From Glycine soja (lineage: Eukaryota; Streptophyta; Magnoliopsida; Fabales; Fabaceae): a DNA stretch of 64,000 nt. Below, piece after piece: positions 10,640-20,639 of this stretch. The notes under the pieces are model-generated. The model was not told where the DNA came from. It saw nothing but the letters and a program-made list of their open reading frames with translations, and did no database searches. A program made the translations under genes and the position numbers. Position 1 is the stretch's first letter. Each line of letters begins with the position of its first letter. The stretch spans positions 32,509,940 through 32,573,939 of the forward strand of contig NC_041018.1 in NCBI RefSeq assembly GCF_004193775.1, written 5' to 3'.

Positions 10640-11190
10640 TGCCTCTGTTTCATGTCATCAGTTGATTAGTTCAGCAATAACCTGAACAGTTGACATTTAT
10701 CTTTGTTTCTTGTCAGTTGATTAGTTCAGCAATAACCTGAACAGTTGATATTTATCTTTGTTTTTTGTCAGTTGACTAGTTCGGCAATAACCTGAACAGT
10801 TGATATTTATCTTTGTTTTTTGTCAGTTGACTAGTTCGGCAATAACCTGAACAGTTGATATTTATCTTTGTTTTTTGTCAGTTGACTAGTTCGGCAATAA
10901 CCTGAACAGTTGACATTTATCTTTGTTTCTTGTCAGTTGATTAGTTCAGCAATAACCTGAACAGTTGACATTTATCTTTGTTTCTTGTCAGTTGATCAGT
11001 TCAGCAATAACCTGAACAGTTGACATTTATCTTTGTTCCTTATCAGTTGGCTAGTTCGGCAATAACCCGAACAGTTAACATTTATCTTCAATTCTGGTCA
11101 GTTGGCTAGTTCGGCAATAACCCGAACATCTGACATTTATCTTTGTTCCTTTGTCGTCAGTGGCAGTTCGTCGTCAACCCGAACAGCTGA
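10640..11190 (+). repeat. 55-bp tandem array in the Ogre 3' UTR
   Basis: The motif CCTGAACAGTTGA recurs at 10681, 10736, 10791, 10846, 10901, 10956 and 11011, and as CCCGAACA at 11066 and 11121. That is an exact 55-bp step through nine units, followed by a degraded tenth. The first and central units are most alike; the right-hand units diverge (TTAGTTCAGC versus CTAGTTCGGC classes). Tandem repeats in the 3' UTR are known for Tat/Ogre elements and can seed satellites. Confidence 0.95.
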
Positions 11191-11396
11191 CATTTACCCC
11201 CAGTAAAACCATGTGATCCCCAGTCGGACCCCTTTTCTTTAACAAAATCGGGTACCATTTGGTTTTGTTATTCCCAGTCGAGCCATTTACCTCGTCTTGC
11301 ATTCATACTTGCATCGCAAGCATTCGCAACATTACGTGCATAACAGTGCATTCATAGCATTTTGTAGTTGAAATTGGTCAAAAATGGTGTACTCTG

Positions 11397-11467
11397 TATT
11401 TAAATCTCTTCGACCCGTCGCTTTAAAAGTTTCACTTTTAAATCTCCGTAACGAAGAGACTTAAATA
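11397..11467 (+). promoter_or_regulatory. Hairpin abutting the polypurine tract
   Basis: The outer arms 11397-11412 (TATTTAAATCTCTTCG) and 11452-11467 (CGAAGAGACTTAAATA) pair over 16 bp with a single mismatch. An inner hairpin pairs TTTAAAAGT (11422-11430) with ACTTTTAAA (11434-11442) around a TTC loop. The right arm ends at the G-run AGGGGCATC that immediately precedes the LTR, so the structure sits at the presumed plus-strand priming site. Confidence 0.65.
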
Positions 11468-11475
11468 GGGGCATC
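11468..11475 (+). promoter_or_regulatory. Polypurine tract region (plus-strand primer)
   Basis: GGGGCATC lies immediately before the LTR terminus TGTCATACCCC. A G-rich purine stretch next to the 3' LTR is where plus-strand DNA synthesis is primed in LTR elements. The tract is short (about AGGGG) and the assignment rests on position. Confidence 0.55.
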
Positions 11476-12194
11476 TGTCATACCCCATTTTTGACCCGTT
11501 TTATTTCTTTTTTTTCTCGTCTTTTAAGCCGGAAATTTCCATCATTTCAGATGAAATTTCGGCAGGGAGGTATTTTAAAATACCTCATTTTTGTTTTGAA
11601 GACGCCCCCTTTTTTATTTATTTATTTACCTTTTTTATTATTATTATTATTTTTTTTTTTTAGTTATTATTTTCTTCTTTTTTTTTTTTTTCCTTTTATT
11701 AAGTGTTTTTATTATTTCCGTTTTTTATTAATATCTTTATTAATATCCTTTTTTTCGTTTTTTATTTTATTTTTATTTTATTTTATTTTATTTTATTTTT
11801 GCTGTTTTATATTTTGTTTTTTTTTTTTTTTTTTTTTTTCCTTTTTCTTCTTTTCTGTCTCTTTTTTTGGTCCAGGCCCAGAGGGGCTCTTCGTTTTTTA
11901 CCCTAATTATGTCCTTTAAATGCTGCATTAATTACTGTGCATGTCAGAGAGAGAGAGAGGGGAATACGGACAGTCAAAGCGCCGGAACAGCCAAGAGCCA
12001 CCACTAGCCACCACTCAGCCCCTTTCCTCCTCCGAGAACCACCACCATCGGCCAAGCTTACAAAGAACCGCCACCCTCCTCCTCCGTGAACCACCAACAA
12101 AAACAAAAAAAAAAACAAAATCATCTTGCTCATAAAATCAAAACATTAGAACAGAAATCCCCGCAAACACAGTAACCCATTCACTCACGCGGCC

Positions 12195-12265
12195 TAAAGC
12201 CTACATCAGAACCACCACCATCGGCCAAGCCTACATCAGAACCACCACCATCGGCCAAGCCTACA
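12195..12265 (+). repeat. 33-bp tandem repeat within the LTR
   Basis: Two to three units containing AACCACCACCATCGGCCAAG followed by CCTACATCAG are arranged head to tail. A diverged related unit (ACCACCACCATCGGCCAAGC) lies at about 12038-12058. Confidence 0.8.
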
Positions 12266-12969
12266 CCAAACACCACCAACCACAAGCACCGCGTCAAACA
12301 CCCACACCCACACAACCCAAGCTGTAACCGTTTCACTCTGAAGCTTAAACGATAACAGAAGGGTAAAGGTAGTTCACTTTTTTCTAAGATTCAAGGCTAG
12401 ATCTAGGCTTTATCGGCATTGTTTTTTTTCAAAAAAAATAACTGTGGATTTGAGAACTAGAAAAAAGGGGATTCACAACGTGTAGTTCTTTTTCAAAAAG
12501 AAAACAAAAAAAAAAAAAGAGAAAAAGGGGGGAGATTCTTTTTCCGACGCGGCGGCGCCGCCACCCATGGCAGCCAGCCACTGCGCCGGTAAACAACTTC
12601 CGACGGTGTGTGTTAGAGAGAGAAGAGAGCTCTTGAGCGTTTTTAGAGAGAGAAAGAGGTTGGATTTATGATATTTTTGCGTTTATTTTCTAATTTATAC
12701 TGCTGCCATGACCAAGACTATGGTGCACGCGGATCTCTGTGTCCCCATGGACCATCAGGGTTGAACCGTTAGATCCTAGATCTAACGGCCAATGTTATCC
12801 CCTGTTTTGATCAGATGCGTCTCACCTCTTGGTTTTTACTTTGTTCTTCTTCTCTTGTGACGTTTGATTAAGATCTAATGGCTAAGACCGTGTCTCCCCA
12901 TGATCAAATCTGGACGCTTCGATCAATCTGACGATTCAGATTTGATCTGTTAAGCCCACCTTTTTTATT

Positions 12970-13650
12970 TTGAGCCCATTTCCTTTTTTTTTTTTTTTTT
13001 TTTTTCTGTTTCTTCCAGTATTTTACTTTCTGCACTTCCCTGTTACTTCTGCACCCCCTTCTTCTTCTCTATTCTTTTTTTATTGCACTTTTTTATGCAT
13101 CATATTTACTTTATGCCCTTGCATTTCTTATTTTCTTTATTCATTTTCCAGCACCATATCTATTTTATGTCTTGCATTTTATTTTCCAGTATCATATTTA
13201 TTTTTTGTCTCGCACTTTTATTTTCTTTATTTTATGTACCCTATTTATTTTTGCCTTGCATTTTTATTTTTATGTCTCGCATTCTTTTTTAGCATCATAT
13301 TTATTTTATGTATTGCATTTTTATTTTCGTTTTATTTTATTTTCAGCATCATACTTATTTTATGTCTTGCATTTTTTTATTTTATTTTGTTTATTTTTTA
13401 TTTTATGCATCATATTTACTTTATGTCTTGCATTTTTTATTTATTTTTAGCATCATGTTTATTTTATGTCTTGCATTTTTATTTTCATTTCTTATTTATT
13501 TCCAGCATTATATTTATTTTTATGTCTTGCATTTTATTTTCTTTATTTATTTTATGCACCATATGTATTTATTGTTTTGTATTTCATGCATTTTATTATT
13601 TCTTCTAGCATATTTATTTTAATGCATTTGCAATTTTTATTTATTATTGC
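12970..13650 (+). repeat. Degenerate T-rich repeat array in the LTR
   Basis: Roughly a dozen imperfect units share the core CATCATATTTATTTTATGTC then TTGCATTTTTATTTT, with variable spacing of about 45-70 bp. All three forward frames read as Phe/Tyr/Leu-rich hydrophobic ORFs, which are artefacts of composition. Confidence 0.8.
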
Positions 13651-14499
13651 CAATTAGAATGTATCTAGGTCCAATGTAAATAAAAATAAAAAATGAGAAT
13701 CTGCACCGACACTCACATTTATTTTTATGTTTTCCGCCGAGGACGATCATGTGATTTGAACCGTATCCGAGGAAAAGGGCCCTCACTTGATCCAACGTCA
13801 TTTTAAGGGATCCGGCGCGTCTAGACTTATCTTTACATAACTAAAAAAAAAAAAAAAAGAGAGAGAAAAGTCAAAAACCAAAAACTTTCCATAATCAAAA
13901 TTTCAAAAAAAAAAAAGGGGGTCAATCTTTTTCTTTCTTTCTTAATCAAATCTTTAATCAATCTTTAATCAATCAAAACATTTTTTCTAATTTAAAATCA
14001 ATCGAACTCACTTCTTTTATTTCTTCTATGCCTTTTCGGCCTCTTACCTTGCCTAAACTCTTCTTTTTTCGAACTTTAAAATCAATCAAAACCAACCACT
14101 CGACTTTCTACCCCGAACTACATGATTTTGATCCCATTCGGGTATGTAGGCAAAAGACTTTGTCTTTCCAAATCAATAAAAAATAAACAAAAACTTTTTT
14201 TCTTCTCCTTTCTTCTGAATCCATCTCTTTAATCTTTTCACACTTAAGCATTTATTTCCAAACAAATAATCAATTTAGCATAAAGATAAAATAAGCAAGA
14301 GGTTCCTATAGAGTACTATAGACGTTTAGGGTGCTAGTACCTTCCCTTTGCGTAACCAACCCCCGGACCTTTGATCTCTTAAAAAATAGGGTTTTTCGAG
14401 CTTTCTCCCTTTTCTTCGGAAAAATAAAAGATCGGTGGTGATCTTAAAATTGCGAGTCAATGCTAATCAATAGCTTGATATCCAAAAATCACCGCGACA

Positions 14500-15120
14500 G
14501 TCACATATTTATAATCTCTTGATGACTCAAGTCAAAGCTTGTGACTCTTGGCAATTTCTTTAAAACTAGTCACTTAAAAAAGTTGTGACTTTTGGAAAAA
14601 TCTTCAGAAACAAGTCACTTGAAGAATTGTGACTTTTGGAAATGTATTTTTTGAAATCAGTCACTGGTAATCGATTACAATTAAGGTGTAATTGATTACA
14701 CATCAACAGATGTGACTCTTCATTTTGAATTTTGAAAAATAAAATGTTTAGAAGCTCTGGTAATCGATTATAAGTATTGTGTAATCGATTACACAAGTTT
14801 AAAATACTTTAAAACTATTTAAACATAAGTTGTAACTCTTGAAATTTGAAACCTTAACGTTTTAAAACATTGGTAATCGATTACTACCTTCTGGTAATCG
14901 ATTACCAGAGAGTAAAATTCTTTGGTAATGATTTTGTGAAAACTTCTTGTGCTACTCAATGTTTTGAAAAACTTTTTTAGTACTTATCTTGATTGAGTCT
15001 TCTCTTGATTCTTGAATCTTGATCTTGATTATTCTTGAATCTTGAATCTTGATTCTTGAATCTTTGGAATTTTCTTAACTCTTGATTCTTTGGCATCATC
15101 AAAATAACCTTGGAAGACAT
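14500..15120. repeat. Dispersed repeat with GTAATCGATTAC palindromes
   Basis: The 12-bp palindrome GTAATCGATTAC occurs at 14667, 14781, 14873 and 14894, with one-base variants at 14688 (GTAATTGATTAC) and 14760 (GTAATCGATTAT). The copies come in pairs about 21 bp apart, and the copy at 14891-14908 extends to an 18-bp perfect palindrome. Several GTGACTTTTGGAAA / GTCACTTGAAG units precede them, and TCTTGAATCTTGATT repeats follow (about 15000-15080). No coding capacity is seen. Confidence 0.7.
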
Positions 15121-16494
15121 TGCTTCCACAGTATTGTTCCTACGATGAATTGCTATTTTATGAAATTATGGTACTGACATGGTGTCATATTGAGGATAAT
15201 TATGATTGATGCAAACTTTTTAAGAATTCATTTAACAATTATTTGAGATGACACTTTTCTTATTATTGTGAGAGTCGATCATTACCTTTCAGGAAGAAAT
15301 GATGGTAAACATTCTACTAGGGGAATAGGATGATAGATACCTCCATCTGGGGTGGGAAAGAGATTTCAGATACTTCCGTCTATGATGGAGAAGGCAGTAG
15401 GATGCCATTACAAGGAATATGAACTCATAAACCCTTTAAAGAATCTAAGATCCACATTGGATCCAAGAACCAAAGAGTTGAGTTTAGTGATTCCGAGAAT
15501 CATCGAGTTGTATGTGAGTTTATTTGAATGCATTGAGGTGTTTAAATATTTTATTTATTGAAAATGTTATGAAAGTAAATTGTGATTATTTCAATTTGAC
15601 TTTTATTGGTGTATGTGATGAAGGGTGTTACAATTGTGACCTAGTAGGTTGTTGGTATATGTCAGTTATGATGATTGTGGTCTAGTTGACTATTTGTGTA
15701 TGTCAATTGTAATGATAATTGTGATGATTGACTATAATAAGAAATTGTGACGATCGATGATTATATAAGTGATTATTTTGATGGAAGCATGATGTTGATG
15801 ATAAGTGAGGATTATGTTGTTGTCATTATGTTGTATGAATCGATTTGAAATAGTTGAGCTGAAATCTTTGAAGTTCAATCATTATTAAAAGGAAAGAACA
15901 TTTTATATACGATGAATCTTGTAAACTTTCGACCTTTTGAGGGATACTATTTTTGAAGTGTATAAAATTAGTTTTACTTTTCTCCATAAATTGTTTAGGT
16001 TTATTAGTATATGTATGTTTTGTCTTGGTGAGCTTACCCTTGTGTGTTGCACACGTGGTTTATGCATGTGATCATCTCGAACCTGACCTATGTGGGGGGC
16101 ATATGGTTTATAGGCTGGATCTTTCTCTTGGAGGCATGGTAGATGGAGCAAGCATGGGCTTTAAAGCTATGTTCTCATCTTCCTTTTCTTGGGTTTAGTG
16201 TTATGTATAAAGACGACCAGATTAGGTTTATATTAGATATATATTCAAAGAGTTTTAAGTAATCAAAGTTTTGTCTTGTTAAAGGTTGAAGTGTCATATG
16301 ACAACATATTTGATTTAGTCATGTAATTTAAATACATGGTTTATATCTTAGTTTTGAGTTTTAACTATTGGTTTTGGAATCACAAAAAGTTTAGACAGTA
16401 TTTCCATAATTAAACTAATGAAAGAATTTTTTTTAATTAAAATAAGATTAAAACTTTACTTGTGTTAGTTGTGTAACAAAGGTGGGTCGTTACA
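15121..16494 (-). repeat. Possible old LTR or LTR fragment, low confidence
   Basis: Read on the minus strand the right edge begins TGTAACGACCCACCTTTG at 16494, a start form shared by many plant LTRs. The interior has no gene. I could not find the other terminus or a target-site duplication, so the left boundary is arbitrary. Short frames here (for example 15903-16151) show no domain. Confidence 0.35.
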
Positions 16495-17480
16495 CTTAAA
16501 TGAGAATGAATGTGCTCAATTAGTAAGAAAGAAAACGCAATTCAAGGTTAGTTAAAATTTAAAAACAGAGAAAGAGACACAAGTTTCTTATACTTATTCA
16601 TATCTACCATTGAGACCATGTCTAGTTCTTGGTTAACCCACCAAGTTCAACTATAACTAATGCCAAGTTATAAGTATTCTTTCCCAAAGTCATTTCTAAC
16701 TCAAATCCTAAGTGGTTTTGCAATTGTCTCTTCAAGCAAACTCCTAAGTATTTTTTGAATCAAAGCCTTTTTAGGCTTCAACAAAGAGATTGATTCAAGT
16801 TTAAGGGCCCACAAAATGTTTCGTCTTACAGATGGATTATAAATTTAAAGCTTAAGTCTTACACTCTTAAGATATATAAATGATTTTGAGAACTTAGTTT
16901 CTAGCTAGGATAAAATTACAAACAGATTTGAATTCAAAGCTGGCTTGTTTATGTGTAAGTTTTTCTAACTTGAGAACTTCGAATTCAAGTCTTCAAGTAT
17001 ATATAAACAACTTCAAAGGATGATAGTTGTAACTTGTGAAGTTTTCATCTTCATCTATTGGTGGAAATAATCATCGAAGCATTTAATGCAAGTCATTAAC
17101 TTGTCATGTTCATATGATAAATCAGTTTATCATACTATTTCTACACTTCATATCTTGTGTAAGTGATCATATTTGCTTTTCTGTATGCAAATACTTTGCA
17201 ACTTGTTTTGACATGCCTTTTAATGTAGTAGGCAGTTTTTTAGTTGACTTCTTTCTGATTCATACATTTGGACAGATCCTATGAAGAAAATAACATTTAT
17301 TCTCTACAAAGAGGACCAAAACACCAAAGCATTGAATATTCATATATGCATAAATCCAACATCCAAATGTGAGCATCTATTAACACAAACTAAAACACTA
17401 ACAAGCTTTCATCTAACAACATTCAAACAAAGATATAAATACTTAGCATTTGTTTGCATAAATAGAAACATTTGGTCCTA
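16495..17480. other. Intergenic, no gene seen
   Basis: AT-rich sequence with no extended frame, no splice-linked homology and no recognisable repeat termini. Confidence 0.6.
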
Positions 17481-17489
17481 TATTTTTTA

Positions 17490-18760
17490 AAAAAGGACCA
17501 AAATGGTCCTTCCGTTAATGGAAACTTAATGTCGTTAATATATCTAAGATAGTGGCAATTGTTATCCGCCACTGTTATACCTTTTACAAATTTGAAAAAC
17601 ACAACCATCTTCTTCGCATCACAACTGCCCTCCTCCCATCCTTGCCTTTCAACAACACTCTCACACCAGATCTCATAAACCCAAATCTCACAAGTTGCAT
17701 AACAATGAACCTCCTAAACCCAACAAATTATAAAAACATTTTAAAAAAATCCTAACATTTACTTCCTTCAATTCCCTTTTGATACAAGAGAAGTTAAAAA
17801 TTGACACCAACCAATTGTTACGGCTTGAGCAAAGGCTGAAAATTTGAATCCTCCTTAGACTCGCACACAATGTCAACATCCTCCTACATTTATCAACGAC
17901 ATGAAGCTTTGCCTCAAACAAACACAGATCTAGCACATAGAGTTCGCCCTTTAACTCCTTGGAGATTTGTGCACATTTGTGCAAAGCCCTTCCAATGACA
18001 TCATTTCTTGTTGAATTTGTGGTTAAACAGCACCCATCACAACAAGTTCATATTTGGCACGACGACACATATCTTCATCGATGGCTATGCCAGTGAGTAA
18101 ATTTTTGTTGGGGTGGTGAGGTAGATCTATACCAGTGGACCTGGATGCCCTAGAGCTCCACCACTCGTGCGTTGGCGGTGTTGTCGATGAGCTCACATGC
18201 CACGGTGAGGTCAAGCCTTGCGAACGAGATTTTGCACTTCATTAAGGCCTACGGATGCAAGATCACACATTTGAAGAACTCCTTGTAGATGTCAGGGAGA
18301 ACGAAGATGCAGTAGTGGTTGGAGGATTAAGAATAATAGGGTTTCAAAAATTAAATTAGATTGAACCCTTATTGAGGAAATTGGGGGTTTTGTTTTGAGC
18401 TAGTTTTCCACCATTTTAAGACCATTCATTCTCGACTTTTGGATCGTGTGTTCTCTTTTTGGATTGTGGTGTGATTGGTATTCTAGATTTGAATATTTTT
18501 GTTGTATGTTGTTGAGTTGGAGTTGAAGATGGGGATGATGGGGGAGGAGGAAGGAGAAGGAAAAAGAAAAGGAGGAAGATGAAGGAAAGGATATTTTGTG
18601 GCAGTTTTAAACCGTTAATACCTTTAGTTTATCAACAACACCAACTTTAGATAAATGGAAGAACAATTTAGAATCAATTTAAAAGGATAAAAGACCAAAA
18701 TGAACTTTTTAAAAGGTAAATGACAAAAAAAAATAAGATAAATGATCAAATATGTCATTT
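17490..18760 (-). pseudogene. Gene-like degraded remnant, possibly within an inverted-repeat element
   Basis: A GC-richer core (about 17830-18310) reads on the minus strand as interrupted protein-like segments, for example KCKISFARLDLTVACELIDN and GRALHKCAQISKELKGELYV. Stop codons and frame changes lie between them. The second segment is faintly reminiscent of ribosomal protein S12, but I would not assign it. The flanks carry ATTTTGGTC / GACCAAAAT motifs in opposite orientation, which may be terminal inverted repeats. The source gene is not identified. Confidence 0.3.
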
Positions 18761-19000
18761 GACCTTTGTGTTTTACTTCTCAAGGAATGAATAATTTAAC
18801 TCCCACATGATAAGAATAACATTATATGTGTAAAATTTCTATTTCTATCATTTAACTTCTTCACACTCCATTTTCTTAAAAAAAAAAAGTAACACTTCTA
18901 TCAAATTTTAGTTGTTAATCAAATAACATATTTTTTGTTTGGGTGAACACGTACTATTTCCTACTTTTGATCACGAACTAATATCTCAAAATATTAAAAT

Positions 19001-19694
19001 TCTTAAGTGTGTTTGGATGAGGGAATTTAAAATTATGAGAAATTTTAAATTCTAAGAATTTCAAATACTTCAATTGAAATTCTTTTATTTTCAAAATTTT
19101 GTGTTTGGATAAAAAAAAATTAAAATTGTGAGGATGAAAAAAAATAAATGCAAAGAGAAGAGAAGATATGTTTAGTGTGCTTCCAAAGAGAAGAATATTG
19201 ATGTAGCATGGGGAGTCGCAAGGGAATCGGGACATGACGGCGTACACCACCATACCCGACCACAACATTCAGTCAACGACGCAAGGCATGGCCCAGGCCC
19301 TTTGCACTGGCAAGCACCTCCACCGCGTGATAGGCAGCGACGATTGCTCCCTTGACTGACAGGTGTAGTTCTACATGTCTCCCTACGCTCGCACTCGATC
19401 GACACTCCGCGAGTTCGAGAATGAGATTTTAGAAACTTTCAGGTGGAAGAGAGGATGAAGGTTATAAAAAAAATACACTAACGTTTTGAAAAGTTTTTCT
19501 ATCAAGAAGAAAATTTTAATTTCTCACCTTTTAGAAGGAAATTAAAATTTCATATTTTTAATTGTTTAAAATTCCAAAAATTTAAATTCTTCATAAAAAG
19601 CATCCAAACAATGAATTTTAGATCAAAGAAATTTAAATTCTCTGATAAATTACTTTCCTCAGTTAAAATTCTCTATCCAAACGCACTCTTAAGA
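19001..19694. mobile_element. TIR element carrying a gene fragment (Pack-type)
   Basis: The left end TTCTTAAGTGTGTTTGGAT and the reverse complement of the right end, TTCTTAAGAGTGCGTTTGGAT, match apart from a small gap. TCTTAAG is present at both edges and could be the target-site duplication. Subterminal DNA is AT-rich with repeated TTTGGAT, and the centre is a GC-rich gene fragment. This is the layout of a non-autonomous, probably Mutator-like, element that captured host sequence. The superfamily is inferred. Confidence 0.6.
19204..19470 (+). pseudogene. Captured fragment of an AT74-like phosphoglycerate-mutase-family gene
   Basis: From 19207 the + strand reads HGESQGNRDMTAYTTIPDHN, then on to SPYARTRSTLRE. 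The normally preceding Arg codon of the RHG motif is TAG. Stop codons at TGA 19357 and TAG 19366 occupy positions expected to be Trp (TGG) and Gln (CAG), so both are transition mutations. After TLRE (about 19413) roughly 20 codons are missing. A second segment (19416-19470) resumes with DF(R)NFQVEERMKVIK, matching the family's REQDFGNFQVEERM region. The histidine phosphatase family uses the RHG histidine for catalysis. This piece is non-functional and lies in the middle of a TIR element. Confidence 0.75.
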
Positions 19695-19785
19695 AATTGT
19701 CTTTTTCCAAAAATTATTTTTTATATACATAAAGAACAAAGTTATTTGTCAATTATCTTACACCATATTGATAATCAAATAAATA

Positions 19786-19811
19786 AATATATATATATAT
19801 ATATATATATG
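19786..19811. repeat. AT microsatellite
   Basis: A run of about 13 TA dinucleotides in AT-rich intergenic DNA. Confidence 0.9.
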
Positions 19812-20125
19812 TAATAATTTATCATTATAATTTCAAGAATGTTATTACCATGAATTAAAATAGATAATTTAAAACAAATTTCTTCTAAAAAATATATATT
19901 TTATGGTCTTTTAGTTTAAGATTTTGGTAACATATTTCTTATATTATTTTCACTAAACTCTTATAAAGGTTAGGTTAAGGTAAAAGTTTAATAGTTAGAG
20001 TTAAAATCAAGGCCAGTCCAACACATTAGTAGGCCTAAAGCGAGCTTCGAAATGAGACTTTTTTGTTGGCAAAAAAATGAAACTTTTTGTAAACTAATAA
20101 AAGATTTAATAAAATTATTCATATT

Positions 20126-20302
20126 TTATTTAAAATTAATTTTTTGGGCTTTTTGGGACACAAAATCATTTATTAAATTATTGTAATCAATTTCATGTAA
20201 CATTTCTTTTTCAATTGATAATAAAGTCAAACCATTTAATTTTTGTTGAGACATTGTTGATTTTAGATAAAATTTTATTAGTTTTAATTTTGAAAATTTT
20301 CT
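20126..20302 (-). pseudogene. hAT transposase C-terminal tail (remnant)
   Basis: Minus-strand codons give FSKLKLIKFYLKSTMSQQKL, then NGLTLLSIEKEML...DYNNLINDF, ending in a TAA at 20126-20128. This is the C-terminal dimerisation tail of plant hAT transposases of the TTF/MYM-zinc-finger type. Nothing upstream of about 20302 continues the domain. The AGGCCTAAAG-type motifs at 20030-20040 and 20578-20620 are typical of sequence flanking such remnants. A second remnant of the same type lies at 56334-56543. Confidence 0.75.
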
Positions 20303-20639
20303 TTATGTTGAAACAACTGAAATCGTTAACATTATATATTTTAAAATAAAACAATGACTATAAATCAAGATTAAAGAGTGTTATTGTTTTTTATTCAAAA
20401 ATAAAAAAATTAAATGAGTTAATGAGATTTTTTTTTATTTCTAAACATGTAGGCGAAAAACTTTTTACAACCTCACGTATAACAACACATAGTGTTATCA
20501 CTGAGTCGCAATCCTTGATAACACATGTGTTTAATATATATATATATATATTAATTGCAAAAAAATATTTTTTGGTGGGCCTAAAGTAAGGGTTTGGGCC
20601 ACCTTACCCTTAGGCCAACCTTGGTTAAAATTGTGAATA

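Larger units (their letters stand above)
9437..11475 (+). other. 3' untranslated region of the Ogre-type element
   Basis: About 2.0 kb between the pol stop and the 3' LTR without a convincing gene. It contains three hairpins (9456-9601), an A22 plus AAT microsatellite (10085-10130), a 55-bp tandem array (about 10640-11190) and a hairpin that abuts the polypurine tract. A 91-codon frame at 9668-9943 has no recognisable domain. Confidence 0.85.
1..14499 (+). mobile_element. Ty3/gypsy Tat/Ogre-type LTR retrotransposon, 5' end outside window
   Basis: The order ORF1, gag, protease, intron, reverse transcriptase, RNase H, second RNase H, integrase, long 3' UTR, LTR is that of Ogre/Tat elements in legumes. 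An ORF upstream of gag, an intron between protease and RT, and a tandem-repeat 3' UTR are established hallmarks of that lineage. The right boundary is placed at 14499, where an LTR beginning TGTC (11476) ends GACA. The 5-bp target-site copy to the right would be GTCAC (14500-14504). The matching left copy, the 5' LTR and the primer-binding site are outside the window, so insertion age cannot be estimated. ORF1 and pol are uninterrupted, while gag carries a frameshift and a stop codon. Confidence 0.93.
11476..14499 (+). repeat. 3' LTR of the Ogre-type element
   Basis: It begins TGTCATACCCC and ends ACCGCGACA, giving TGTC...GACA termini and a length of about 3024 bp. It contains very T-rich tracts, 33-bp repeats (12200-12265) and a degenerate ATTTATTTTATGTCTTGCA array (12970-13650). 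No gene is present; the long T-rich frames in it are composition artefacts. The boundaries rest on terminus form and the preceding purine tract because the 5' LTR is not available for comparison. Confidence 0.8.

Noticed and set aside
12970..13657. Phe/Tyr/Leu-rich frames up to 212 codons that mimic membrane proteins
   Set aside because: They follow from the T-rich repeat array in the LTR and exist in all three forward frames.
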